NCBI RefSeq assembly: GCF_004346095.1
Contig: NZ_SLZV01000001.1
Location: 124,001-188,000 of the forward strand
Source: Faecalimonas umbilicata
GTDB lineage: Bacteria; Bacillota; Clostridia; Lachnospirales; Lachnospiraceae
Length of the DNA: 64,000 nt
Direction: 5' to 3'
The translations under genes and the position numbers were made by a program. Of the stretch, positions 1 to 7,272 are shown in pieces. Positions within the stretch are counted from its first letter, which is position 1. Each line of letters starts with the position of its first letter. The notes under the pieces were generated by a model. The model made no database searches and was not told the DNA's origin. It saw only the letters and a program-made list of their open reading frames with translations.

Positions 1-42
1 AATAATCTGGCTTTGATTATATCTCTTTTCAGGAGGTTCTGC

Positions 43-68
43 AACTAGAATTCTAGTTTTTTATTTAG
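43..68 (+). terminator. Short palindrome followed by T-rich run at left edge
   Basis: The 16-base palindrome AACTAGAATTCTAGTT can fold as a 6-bp stem with a 4-base loop and is followed by TTTTATTTA on the plus strand. It could end a plus-strand gene left of the window. The stem is short and AT-rich, so the call is weak, and it gives no T-tract for the minus-strand purH gene. Confidence 0.25.
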
Positions 69-100
69 ATTTTATAGAAGTTTTACTTTTGGATTATTTC

Positions 101-1276
101 TTAGTGGTGGAACAGACGGATTCCAGTAAATGCCATCGTCATATTGTATTTATTGCAAGTAGCGATCACATTGTCATCTCTCACAGATCCACCTGGCTGT
201 GCAATGTATTTAACACCACTCTTATGCGCACGCTCAATATTATCCCCGAATGGGAAGAATGCATCTGAACCAAGGGCAACATCTGTCAGTTGGTCTAACC
301 ATGCACGCTTTTCTTCGCGGGTAAATACCGGTGGTTTTACTTTGAAGATATTCTGCCATGTTCCCTCTGCAAGCACATCCTCATACTCATCTCCAATGTA
401 GAGATCGATGGAATTGTCTCGGTCTGCTCTTCCGATGCTGTCCACGAACTGAAGCCCGAGTACCTGCGGAGACTGACGTAACCACCAATTATCTGCCTTC
501 TGACCTGCCAGACGGGTACAGTGGATTCTGGACTGCTGTCCTGCGCCTATTCCGATAGCCTGCCCACCTTTTGCATAGCATACAGAGTTTGACTGTGTAT
601 ATTTCAGTGTGATCAGAGCAATTGCGAGATCGATCTTTGCCTGCTCTGGAAGTTCTTTATTTTCTGTCACAATATTGGAAAGTAATTCATCATTGATCAC
701 CAATTCATTTCTCCCCTGCTCAAATGTGATTCCGAATACTTCTTTGTGCTCAATCGGATCTGGCTCATAATTCGGATCAATTTCGATGATCGCATAATTT
801 CCTTTTTTCTTCTGTTTTAAAAGTTCCAGTGCCTCTGGCTCATATCCCGGTGCGATCACACCATCAGACACTTCTCTCTTGATCAGCTTTGCAGTTGCAA
901 CATCACAGACATCTGACAGAGAGATAAAATCACCGAACGAAGACATTCTGTCTGCACCTCTTGCTCTTGCATAAGCACATGCTAACGGAGATAACTCTCC
1001 CATATCGTCTACCCAGTAAATCTTTGCCAGTGTGTCGTCCATTGGAAGTCCGACTGCTGCACCTGCCGGAGAAACATGTTTGAAAGAAGTTGCTGCCGGA
1101 AGTCCTGTCGCTCTCTTTAATTCTCTTACAAGCTGCCAGCCATTAAATGCATCCAGAAAGTTAATATATCCCGGTTTCCCACATAACACCTTAATCGGAA
1201 GTTCTCCCTCTTCCATATAAATTCTGGAAGGCTTCTGATTTGGATTACATCCATACTTTAATTCTAACTCTCTCAT
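101..1276 (-). CDS. purH: Phosphoribosylaminoimidazolecarboxamide (AICAR) formyltransferase, stand-alone
   Basis: Transfers a formyl group from 10-formyl-THF to AICAR, giving FAICAR, the ninth step of IMP synthesis, in the cytosol. The 391-residue protein corresponds only to the transformylase half of bifunctional PurH. It keeps the KHVSPAGAA motif, with the catalytic Lys-His pair at about residues 66-67, and it lacks the N-terminal MGS-like IMP cyclohydrolase domain. The ATG is preceded by a GAGGAG ribosome site. The next gene upstream in the same operon, 18 nt away, encodes the missing cyclohydrolase activity as an unrelated protein, so the pair rebuilds the function of PurH. The family call is firm. 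Confidence 0.93.
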   Translation of the reverse strand: MRELELKYGCNPNQKPSRIYMEEGELPIKVLCGKPGYINFLDAFNGWQLVRELKRATGLPAATSFKHVSPAGAAVGLPMDDTLAKIYWVDDMGELSPLACAYARARGADRMSSFGDFISLSDVCDVATAKLIKREVSDGVIAPGYEPEALELLKQKKKGNYAIIEIDPNYEPDPIEHKEVFGITFEQGRNELVINDELLSNIVTENKELPEQAKIDLAIALITLKYTQSNSVCYAKGGQAIGIGAGQQSRIHCTRLAGQKADNWWLRQSPQVLGLQFVDSIGRADRDNSIDLYIGDEYEDVLAEGTWQNIFKVKPPVFTREEKRAWLDQLTDVALGSDAFFPFGDNIERAHKSGVKYIAQPGGSVRDDNVIATCNKYNMTMAFTGIRLFHH

Positions 1277-1294
1277 GATCTGATTCTCCTCATC

Positions 1295-2008
1295 TTATTT
1301 ATTTTTATTTACAATCTTTGTCTCATAGTTTCCTGTCTCAATATCGATATAGCGTACAAACAGCGATACTTTATTTTCTTCATTCAAGCTATTCCAGAGC
1401 ATCTCTGTAAACTGTTCCATATCGTCTGGGATTGAGATCAGTTTTGGTTCTCCTTCAAAACTTGGAAGTGGATTGCCATCACATTTGTAAGTATGGATAA
1501 AATGTCCCTCTCCGGCTACCGGATTCTGATATGCAAATGTATAGCGGTTGCATGCGTCCGGGTTTCCGTTATTGCTCTTTAAAATAGACATCGCATAGTT
1601 GTATGTTCCATTTTCAATATGCATGATCCCTGAAATACGAGGTGTATAGTTTGGAGCATCCGGTTCAAATTCTCTGCTGCGAAGTGACTGCTCAAAAGTG
1701 AGCTGCTTGTCCATTCCCTCATAAATCGTGTCTGTCTGATCTCCGTTTGTCACGATCGTCTTATTGCCAAGTACCCGCACTGGCGCATAGATAATTAAAC
1801 TTGGATCTGTTAATTTTGAAGGGTCAAATGCCTGTGTGCGAATCCCCTGTCCTTCTTCTACAAATACACGGTTTCTGCTGTTCTCGCTTCTTCCCATAAT
1901 AAAATATGCAGTGACTGCCTTTTTCCCATCCGGTGTCTTTCCGATGATGATTCCTCTTCCCGGATATGCGTTTCCCTGCAATTCTTTTTCAATTGATAAC
2001 ATTTCCAT
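1295..2008 (-). CDS. purO: IMP cyclohydrolase, archaeal PurO-like type
   Basis: Closes the ring of FAICAR to give IMP. The 237-residue protein starts MEMLSIEKELQGNAYPGRG and matches the PurO-like IMP cyclohydrolase family (N-terminal Ntn-hydrolase-like fold with a YPGRG segment), not the MGS-like domain of bacterial PurH. An upstream in-frame ATG at 2071 would add 21 residues, but AAAGGAG lies 8 nt before the ATG at 2008, which I chose. It is co-transcribed with the formyltransferase gene, with a gap of 18 nt. This split arrangement is known in Clostridia. Confidence 0.9.
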   Translation of the reverse strand: MEMLSIEKELQGNAYPGRGIIIGKTPDGKKAVTAYFIMGRSENSRNRVFVEEGQGIRTQAFDPSKLTDPSLIIYAPVRVLGNKTIVTNGDQTDTIYEGMDKQLTFEQSLRSREFEPDAPNYTPRISGIMHIENGTYNYAMSILKSNNGNPDACNRYTFAYQNPVAGEGHFIHTYKCDGNPLPSFEGEPKLISIPDDMEQFTEMLWNSLNEENKVSLFVRYIDIETGNYETKIVNKNK

Positions 2009-2057
2009 GAATGATTCTCCTTTATCTCTGTTCATTGTTGACCGTTTTTTCCATTTT

Positions 2058-2063
2058 ATTATA
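2058..2063 (-). promoter_or_regulatory. Probable -10 box for the purO-purH pair
   Basis: A perfect TATAAT lies on the minus strand about 50 nt upstream of the purO start. No good -35 box sits at 17 bp (GTCAAC is nearest). A purine regulator might assist, but no recognisable operator or purine riboswitch was seen in 2072-2170. Confidence 0.4.
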
Positions 2064-2173
2064 GACCACATGTCGGACTGTTGACCAGTATATTTTACTA
2101 ATAAGTCTTAATAACGCCCGGTTATAGGTTCTGCTTTTTATTTACACAAATTCTCGGAAAATTTTTATAGAAC

Positions 2174-2230
2174 AAAAAAATAAGACTGCCGTGCTTCTTC
2201 GTGAGATGCTTCCGGCAGTCTATTCTTTTT
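2174..2230 (-). terminator. Rho-independent terminator of the SDR gene
   Basis: On the minus strand AGACTGCCG and CGGCAGTCT (2183-2191 and 2213-2221) form a 9-bp stem followed by TATTTTTTT. It lies directly after the SDR stop codon and separates that gene from the purine pair. Confidence 0.85.
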
Positions 2231-2972
2231 AGCTCATTGTCGCACCATCTACTGACAGAACAACACCTGTGATATAACTTGCCATGTCACTTGCAAGAAA
2301 TACAAATGCATTTGCGATATCTTCCGGTTCTCCGACACGGCGAAGTGGAATCGTATTGATCAAAGGCTGAATTACAGACTCTGGAAGTGCTGCTACCATA
2401 TCTGTGCGGATCACACCCGGTGCCACTGCATTGACACGGATATTGTCCTTTCCAAGTTCTCTTGCCAGAGATTTTGTCATTCCGTTTACTGCAAATTTCG
2501 ATGTCGGATATCCACATCCTGCTGGCTGTCCATAAATACTTACCATGGAACTTGTGTTCAAGATCACACCGCCTCCCTGCTCTTTCATGATGCATGCAGC
2601 TACCTGAGAGCAGTTAAACACTGCATTGACATTTAGATCCATAATCTTCTCAAATGCCGCCGGATCATAGTCATACAGCGGATCTCTTGCAGAAATTCCT
2701 GCATTATTCACAAGAACATCCAGAGATCCAAACTCTTCTTTCACTTTCTCAAACACTTCTTTCACTTCTTCGTGTTTAGTCAGATTCGGCCAATATCCTA
2801 CAACCGGATACTCTGGATTTTCCTCCTTCAGCGAAGCAAGTGCCTTCTGAACCGTCTCCTCTCTAGATCCAAGCATTGCAACCTTTGCTCCATTTTCTAA
2901 AAATTTCTTTACAGTCGCATATCCGATTCCTCTTGTTCCCCCTGTAATGACTGCAACTTTTCCTTGTAACAT
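2229..2972 (-). CDS. Short-chain dehydrogenase/reductase, FabG-like
   Basis: NAD(P)-dependent oxidoreductase with a Rossmann fold, about 247 residues, the usual size for classical SDRs. Visible motifs are the TGGTRGIG cofactor loop near the N-terminus, NNAG, the catalytic Ser in the SSMVS stretch, YPTSK with the catalytic Tyr and Lys, and the PG motif (APGVIRTDM). An earlier ATG at 2987 has no ribosome site, whereas GGAGG lies 8 nt before the ATG at 2972, so the shorter form starting MLQGKVAV is preferred. It stands alone between two terminator-bounded units. The substrate cannot be told: a 3-oxoacyl-ACP, sugar or steroid/bile-acid reductase are all possible in a gut Lachnospiraceae. Confidence 0.88.
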   Translation of the reverse strand: MLQGKVAVITGGTRGIGYATVKKFLENGAKVAMLGSREETVQKALASLKEENPEYPVVGYWPNLTKHEEVKEVFEKVKEEFGSLDVLVNNAGISARDPLYDYDPAAFEKIMDLNVNAVFNCSQVAACIMKEQGGGVILNTSSMVSIYGQPAGCGYPTSKFAVNGMTKSLARELGKDNIRVNAVAPGVIRTDMVAALPESVIQPLINTIPLRRVGEPEDIANAFVFLASDMASYITGVVLSVDGATMS

Positions 2973-3066
2973 ACCAGTTTCCTCCATCTTCTCTTCAAAA
3001 TTTCATGCCAGTTTTTGTGTACTTTGTATTTGAAACTGCACACCTTTCTGTACATTAGCTGTTCTT

Positions 3067-3095
3067 ATTTTAGCACTTATTTTCTAACAATACAA
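3067..3095 (-). promoter_or_regulatory. Sigma-A-like promoter of the SDR gene
   Basis: The minus strand carries TTGTAT (3090-3095), a 17-bp spacer and TAAAAT (3067-3072), about 95 nt upstream of the SDR start. Confidence 0.5.
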
Positions 3096-3154
3096 TCTAT
3101 ATTTTAAAATTTCCTTTTAATTTCCGAATAGTTTTTTAATTAACAAACACTTCC

Positions 3155-4003
3155 CTATACCCAGTATAAAATAATTCCTGCCACAACAGCGACTCCATAA
3201 AGCACTCCCATCATCTTCAGATTTTCCTTCCGATTCCGATTTACTCTCCACAGTACAACCAGTCCGACTCCTGCGCTCGTACAAAGTCCTGCCACTGCCG
3301 CCGCAAAGCTGATCACGCCTTTGATATACAACTCAGTCAGAAGGACGGATGCAGCACAATTCGGAACAAACCCGATCAAAGCCGTCAAAATTGGCTGAAA
3401 CACCGAACCACTCCAGAAAAGGCTTTCCACCTTTCCGATTCCCGCCACTTCCAGAACCAGATTCAGGCAGGCAGAGAAGAGGAAAATATAGATAAACAGT
3501 TTCAAAGTATGATTCCATGCCGGCAGGATTACCCCATGAGAATGTCCACAACCACAAGATTCTTTCTCACACAGATCGTGAATTTCCTTTTTCTCAGAAA
3601 AAAGTTTCGGAAAGCAAAAATCTATCAGATATCCCGCAAGCACTGCGATCACGACTTTTACCAATAATAATTTTCCTACGACACCCGCACTTTCCGGCTG
3701 ACCCATGATCATCAGAATTGCCTCATCCGAAGTCGACAGAAAAACGGCAAGCAATGTTCCTGCAGAAATCATTCCCCCGGAAAACAAATTTGCTGCAAGC
3801 ACGGAAAATCCACACTGCGGGACACATCCAAGTACCGCTCCCAGAAGAGGCCCTGCGCCTCTGATACCAGTCAGTACCCGCTGGCTAAAATTCCCCGCAT
3901 GCCTTTCCATCGCCTCCAGCAGGCAAAATGCCGCAAATAAAAACGGAAGTATCCTTACACTGTCTATCGCTGCATCCATCAACACGTCTATGAATAAGTT
4001 CAT
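3155..4003 (-). CDS. Putative manganese/arsenic-efflux-type permease (ArsP_2-like)
   Basis: A polytopic membrane protein of about 282 residues with roughly eight hydrophobic segments and two internally related halves. Each half has a conserved loop, CVPQCGFSVLAANLF and FVPNCAASVLLTELY, typical of the family annotated as putative manganese transporter or arsenic efflux protein (PF11449-like). Between the halves sits a short cytosolic Cys/His patch (CEKESCGCGHSHG), a likely metal-binding site. Start choice: GGGAGGAG lies upstream of the ATG at 4003, and an earlier ATG at 4039 has none. The gene is divergent from a MarR regulator, with a palindrome in the shared promoter region. The transported ion is not known. 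Confidence 0.78.
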   Translation of the reverse strand: MNLFIDVLMDAAIDSVRILPFLFAAFCLLEAMERHAGNFSQRVLTGIRGAGPLLGAVLGCVPQCGFSVLAANLFSGGMISAGTLLAVFLSTSDEAILMIMGQPESAGVVGKLLLVKVVIAVLAGYLIDFCFPKLFSEKKEIHDLCEKESCGCGHSHGVILPAWNHTLKLFIYIFLFSACLNLVLEVAGIGKVESLFWSGSVFQPILTALIGFVPNCAASVLLTELYIKGVISFAAAVAGLCTSAGVGLVVLWRVNRNRKENLKMMGVLYGVAVVAGIILYWV

Positions 4004-4113
4004 TTCGATTCTCCTCCCATTCTTCTGATACCAGACCAAAAATCTGGCATGAACCTATTTTGAAAATCCTTCTCAACTTGTATCTTTCTGATTATAGCAC
4101 GTTTTTTTATCTA

Positions 4114-4142
4114 TTGACAATTAAAGTTTTTCGCCCTACACT
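4114..4142 (+). promoter_or_regulatory. Strong sigma-A promoter for marR-FUSC
   Basis: TTGACA (4114-4119), a 17-bp spacer and TACACT (4137-4142). It lies about 90 nt before the MarR gene and just upstream of the 19-bp palindrome at 4148-4166. Confidence 0.75.
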
Positions 4143-4147
4143 ATAAG

Positions 4148-4166
4148 TAGTTCACTTTGTAAACTA
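4148..4166. promoter_or_regulatory. MarR-type operator candidate
   Basis: The 19-bp imperfect palindrome TAGTTCACTTTGTAAACTA has 8-base arms that match at 7 of 8 positions around TTT. It starts 5 bp after the -10 box of the marR promoter, where a bound repressor would block initiation. Size and symmetry fit MarR dimers. Direct autoregulation is an inference. Confidence 0.55.
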
Positions 4167-4230
4167 TTTTTGATTGTTTGTAATCGATACTGACATATTT
4201 TGTACAGACTTATAGAAATGGAGAACCGTG

Positions 4231-4668
4231 ATGGATTACGACTGGATTGAAATGATGAACTACATGCAGAACCTGCGTCAGTTTTGCAGTAGAAATGTAC
4301 GGCGCACCGAAAAAGGGAGTATCTCAACTTCCCAGGAACTTGATCTTCTGTCCCGCATCTCACTGTCTGATGTGCCACTGACACCTCATGAACTATGCAG
4401 TTGTATGGGACTTGGCAAATCTGCAGTCAGCCGTCTGATCGAACATTTGGTAAAAAAAGAACTACTTACAAAAGAGCCAAGCCTGACAGATAGGAGAAGT
4501 TATCACCTCTCGATCACAGAAAGAGGGCAAAAAGCATTGGAGGAGACTTACAACTATTATCTCTCACCGATTTACACAATGCGGCGCAGACTAGGAGAGG
4601 CACAATTTTTGAAACTGATGGAACTGATTCACGAAACAAACGATGTCCTGCAAGACATCGAACACTAG
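4231..4668 (+). CDS. MarR-family transcriptional regulator
   Basis: A winged helix-turn-helix DNA-binding protein of 145 residues. The HTH segment LTPHELCSCMGLGKSAVSRL is followed by the wing with a DRRSYHLSITERG signature, the MarR D-x-R-S element. Translation could start at GTG 4228 or ATG 4231. GGAG at 4220-4223 is better spaced for the ATG, so I use that. It precedes the FUSC exporter gene by 12 nt and is probably co-transcribed, a common layout in which a phenolic or drug ligand releases the repressor and raises efflux. The ligand is unknown. Confidence 0.88.
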   Translation: MDYDWIEMMNYMQNLRQFCSRNVRRTEKGSISTSQELDLLSRISLSDVPLTPHELCSCMGLGKSAVSRLIEHLVKKELLTKEPSLTDRRSYHLSITERGQKALEETYNYYLSPIYTMRRRLGEAQFLKLMELIHETNDVLQDIEH

Positions 4669-4680
4669 GAGGGATTTCTA

Positions 4681-5754
4681 TTGACTTTTTATCAAGAACT
4701 ACAACTAAATCAAGCCGGTTCAAAAGCACTGATCCGAAATATCAAAGATCCAAAAGAAAAGTGGAAACACATTTGTATCTACCTGTTTAAGATTTTACTG
4801 ACAGTAGCATTCTGTGTTGTATTTGTCACAATCTATACAAAAGTATTCGGAGAAGAAAACAGTATCGTAGGCGTCGTTGTTCTGCTCGCCGTGATGGTCT
4901 TCCGCAACGCAGACCTTGGCATCAAGAACTCTCACGGAGTTCTACTACTTGCTATCATTTACGGAATCCTTGCATTTGGACCAAGAATCTCGAACATGGT
5001 CGGACCATTCCCGGCATTTTTGATCAATGTAGTCTGCATCGGCGCCCTGATGTCTCTTGGCTGTCACAATGTAATTATGTCCAATCATTCTACATTCGTT
5101 CTCGGCTACCTGCTCCTTCAGGGATATGATACTACCGGAAATTCTTACCTTTTGCGTCTTGCCGGACTTTCTGTCGGAGCTTTTGCAACCTGCTTTATCC
5201 TCTGGAGAAACCACCGGAAAGTCCATTACAAACGTACGATCCGACATATTTTCCAGGAATTTGACATTCACTCTATGCGTACACGGTGGCAGATCCGCCT
5301 GACACTTGGTGTTTCTACCGCAATGCTGTTCGCGTCTCTGATCCATCTTCCGAGAGTGATGTGGGTCGGGATCGCAACGATGTCCGTTCTGCTTCCATTT
5401 AAAAAGGATCTGATCGAGCGTGTCAAATACCGTGCACCCGGAAATATTCTCGGAGGGCTCTGTTTCCTCTGCCTCTACTATCTGCTTCCTGAAAGCTGTT
5501 ATGGCTATATCGGTATGATCGGTGGAATCGGAGTCGGACTATCTGCAACCTATGGATGGCAGGCAGTATTTAACTCTTTCGGAGCGCTGTCAATCGCCAT
5601 GAGTTCCTTCGGAGTTGCAGGAGCAATCATCCTCCGTGTGCTCACAAACGCATTCGGTTCTGTGTACGGACTGCTCTTCCACAATATTTTTGAAAGCGGA
5701 TACAACTGGATCAGCGAAAAAGTTTTTGCAAAAAAAATGGTTTCAGAGAATTAA
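4681..5754 (+). CDS. FUSC-family (aromatic acid/fusaric acid exporter-like) membrane protein
   Basis: A 357-residue integral membrane protein with two clusters of hydrophobic helices (about residues 35-170 and 205-335), flanked by basic cytosolic stretches. The HNVIMSNHSTFVLGYLLLQG region and paired hydrophobic blocks fit the FUSC/aromatic-acid-exporter superfamily. Translation starts at TTG, 7 nt after AGGAGGG, a strong ribosome site. It is the second gene of the marR operon and ends at a strong terminator. It likely extrudes an aromatic or amphipathic compound sensed by the neighbouring MarR protein. The substrate is an inference. Confidence 0.72.
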   Translation: MTFYQELQLNQAGSKALIRNIKDPKEKWKHICIYLFKILLTVAFCVVFVTIYTKVFGEENSIVGVVVLLAVMVFRNADLGIKNSHGVLLLAIIYGILAFGPRISNMVGPFPAFLINVVCIGALMSLGCHNVIMSNHSTFVLGYLLLQGYDTTGNSYLLRLAGLSVGAFATCFILWRNHRKVHYKRTIRHIFQEFDIHSMRTRWQIRLTLGVSTAMLFASLIHLPRVMWVGIATMSVLLPFKKDLIERVKYRAPGNILGGLCFLCLYYLLPESCYGYIGMIGGIGVGLSATYGWQAVFNSFGALSIAMSSFGVAGAIILRVLTNAFGSVYGLLFHNIFESGYNWISEKVFAKKMVSEN

Positions 5755-5814
5755 TAATTTTCAAGCTGTATAATTATCATTAGTATTTTGATTTAGTAGC
5801 ATAATTCATTATAC

Positions 5815-5853
5815 AAAAAATCGCCCAGGCCATAAGGTCTGAGCGATTTTTTC
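5815..5853 (+). terminator. Rho-independent terminator after the FUSC gene
   Basis: AAAAAATCGC-CCAGGCC pairs with GGTCTG-AGCGATTTTTT (G-U pairs allowed) around a small loop, giving a long stem with a run of T. The A and T runs on both sides could let it act in both directions. Confidence 0.85.
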
Positions 5854-6044
5854 TATTAGGGTAGTTTTTTACAGTCCCTATCTTTTTATCAAAATCAGTG
5901 CGCAAAAGAATTAAAAAATTTCTATTTTATCTTGTCGTCCATGCTCCTTTAGTAAAATCCCGGCTGTAATATATTTTTATGAGGATTTGACCCAAATTTG
6001 ACCGAGAACGGTTTGGAATGTTTACATATTTACAAAGTTACATG

Positions 6045-6073
6045 TTTACAATGTGCTTAATGGATGGTATATT
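6045..6073 (+). promoter_or_regulatory. Promoter of the antisense antitoxin RNA
   Basis: TTTACA (6045-6050), a 17-bp spacer and TATATT (6068-6073) face the convergent toxin gene. Transcription would begin near 6080, just before the 10-mer AAGGCACTAC, which also occurs at the predicted 5' end of the toxin mRNA. Confidence 0.55.
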
Positions 6074-6079
6074 ATAGAT

Positions 6080-6173
6080 ATAAATAAGGCACTACTGATA
6101 GTTGGTTAGCCCCAATTATTTAATTACTTAAAAAAGTAACCGCATTCCTTGGGCGAGGGGCGGTTACTTTTTT
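6080..6173 (+). ncRNA. Putative antisense RNA antitoxin of a type I toxin-antitoxin pair
   Basis: A predicted RNA of about 95 nt that reads toward the toxin gene and ends at the shared stem-loop 6130-6173, so its 3' part is complementary to the end of the toxin mRNA. Its 5' part contains GTTAGCCC (6105-6112). The same plus-strand sequence, with one extra A, recurs at 6259-6267, opposite the toxin ribosome site. The RNA could therefore also pair with the toxin GGGCTTAAC just before the start codon. The layout resembles txpA/ratA and fst/RNAII. The RNA ends are inferred from promoter and terminator only. Confidence 0.55.
6130..6173. terminator. Bidirectional terminator shared by toxin mRNA and antisense RNA
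   Basis: AAAAAAGTAACCGC (6130-6143) pairs with GCGGTTACTTTTTT (6160-6173), a 14-bp perfect stem with A/T runs on both flanks. The toxin stop codon lies inside the right arm, so toxin mRNA and antisense RNA overlap here. Confidence 0.85.
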
Positions 6174-6256
6174 GATTGATTTATATATGCTATCAGAATC
6201 GTTACAACAATACTCAGTATCATTAGTACGATGGATAGGAGTTCAAAATCACTCAT
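6164..6256 (-). CDS. Holin-like type I toxin peptide, 30 residues
   Basis: A small ORF too short for routine ORF calling. The peptide begins MSDFELLSIV, then has one hydrophobic helix rich in Leu, Ile and Val (about residues 6-23), and ends with a polar tail, NQSKK. It resembles the putative holin-like toxins (Hol_Tox/TxpA-like) common in Firmicutes, which insert in the membrane. AAAGGAGGG lies 8 nt before the ATG, and a good promoter lies at 6372-6400. The convergent antisense RNA and the shared terminator support a type I toxin-antitoxin module. The toxic effect itself is an inference from family and layout. Confidence 0.72.
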   Translation of the reverse strand: MSDFELLSIVLMILSIVVTILIAYINQSKK

Positions 6257-6308
6257 AAGTTAAGCCCTCCTTTCCCAGATTTCCTGCAAGCAAGATTTCT
6301 ATGTAATC

Positions 6309-6326
6309 AGAGGGTTCAGTCCCTCT
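6309..6326 (-). other. 5'-UTR hairpin of the toxin mRNA
   Basis: AGAGGG and CCCTCT form a 6-bp stem with a 6-base loop in the roughly 110-nt leader between the toxin promoter and its ribosome site. Long structured leaders are usual for type I toxin mRNAs. A regulatory role is inferred. Confidence 0.4.
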
Positions 6327-6371
6327 GTCGAAGGACTAACCGCCTGCCATTCTCATGTAGTGCCTTGTCTT

Positions 6372-6400
6372 ATTCTACCAAAGGGATTAGCTGATAACAA
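6372..6400 (-). promoter_or_regulatory. Promoter of the toxin gene
   Basis: The minus strand reads TTGTTA (6395-6400), a 17-bp spacer and TAGAAT (6372-6377). The transcript would start near 6365, at the 10-mer AAGGCACTAC (6357-6366 on this strand), an inverted copy of 6086-6095. Confidence 0.65.
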
Positions 6401-6768
6401 GGATAATATTTGATAAAGAGAAAAAATATTTTAGGTGACTAAATAAAGTACGTCAAGGGTGCCCGAAAGGTCCCTAACTGTAAATAGCAAGTACCTGTGA
6501 ACAGCGAAAACCCGCTAACCACAAGGGCTAACGGGTTTCGTTGTTTTATAGTTATCTAAAGGAATGAGAGTAAAGTATGCGTCTTATCTTCAACGCTCTA
6601 CTTTAAGAGGGGGGAGATAGTGATTACTTAATCAACTATCTAACTCTTAGTATAAAAGGAAAATGTGTCCAAAGTATGATTGTTTTCTAAAAGAAAGCGA
6701 AAAATTCTTAAAAAAAAATGAACATAACTCTTTTCATACATGGCAGTTCTCATTCTGCTGTTTTATTT
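6401..6768. other. Non-coding stretch with hairpins, no gene recognised
   Basis: No credible ORF was found. Visible structures are AGGG/CCCT around 6457-6474, CGAAAACCCG pairing with CGGGTTTCG (about 6505-6540, terminator-like), and GATAGT...ACTATC around 6615-6641. The stretch may be the remains of a mobile element next to the toxin-antitoxin module, but no integrase or attachment repeat can be shown. Confidence 0.3.
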
Positions 6769-7272
6769 TTAATAACTGCGAAGCTGATCACTGCCGTCAT
6801 CAACTGTATTTTCTATTTCTTTGACCACCACATAATATCCGGCATCTCCAGATACCCGGATGAAAACTCTATCCCCTACTTTTTTCCCAAGAATCGCTTT
6901 TCCAATCGGGGATTCTGTGCTAATAAGCCCTTTTAAGGAATTTCCCCGCACGGTTGTCACCAGTTTGAATACTTCCACCTCATCATCTTCTTCAAAATAA
7001 AGGTGCACGGTGTTGTTTAATCCCACTTCATCTTCTTTTGACTCGTCGGATACAATCTTTGCAGTCTTGATCATCCGTTCCAAATACCGAATTCTGCTCT
7101 CATTTTTGTTTTTCTCTTTCTTAGCGGCATGATATTCAAAATTTTCACTCAAGTCCCCATGTGCCCTCGCTTCTTTGACATCTTCCAGCAGCTCTTTTCG
7201 AAGCACAATCTTCCGGTATTCAATCTCTTCGCGCATTTTCTTGATATCATTTTTTGTCAGTTCATTATACAT
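6769..7272 (-). CDS. greA: GreA/GreB-family transcript cleavage factor
   Basis: Binds the RNA polymerase secondary channel and stimulates cleavage of backtracked RNA. The N-terminal coiled coil ends in the acidic tip region DLSENFEYHAAK, which holds the conserved Asp and Glu. The C-terminal FKBP-like domain includes the family signature STESPIGKAILGKKVGD. It is about 167 residues, near the usual 158. ATG 7272 (MYNELTKND) is chosen over TTG 7278 because a GGCGG site is better spaced. The start overlaps the end of the upstream CBM9-like gene, which suggests translational coupling. It could be a Gre paralogue and not the housekeeping GreA. Confidence 0.88.
   Translation of the reverse strand: MYNELTKNDIKKMREEIEYRKIVLRKELLEDVKEARAHGDLSENFEYHAAKKEKNKNESRIRYLERMIKTAKIVSDESKEDEVGLNNTVHLYFEEDDEVEVFKLVTTVRGNSLKGLISTESPIGKAILGKKVGDRVFIRVSGDAGYYVVVKEIENTVDDGSDQLRSY

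Noticed and set aside
2072-2170. Purine riboswitch upstream of the purine genes
   Set aside because: The conserved loop sequences of the purine aptamer are absent; only a short ATAAC/GTTAT hairpin was found.
5976-6060. Possible tail of a tyrosine recombinase (FDPNLTENG-like reading) before the antitoxin promoter
   Set aside because: The reading frame is blocked by a stop directly upstream and no integrase motif or attachment repeat is visible; too short to claim a pseudogene.
6718-6936. Plus-strand ORF of 72 codons
   Set aside because: It lies mostly antisense to the well-supported Gre gene, has no ribosome site and low-complexity hydrophobic content; a shadow ORF.
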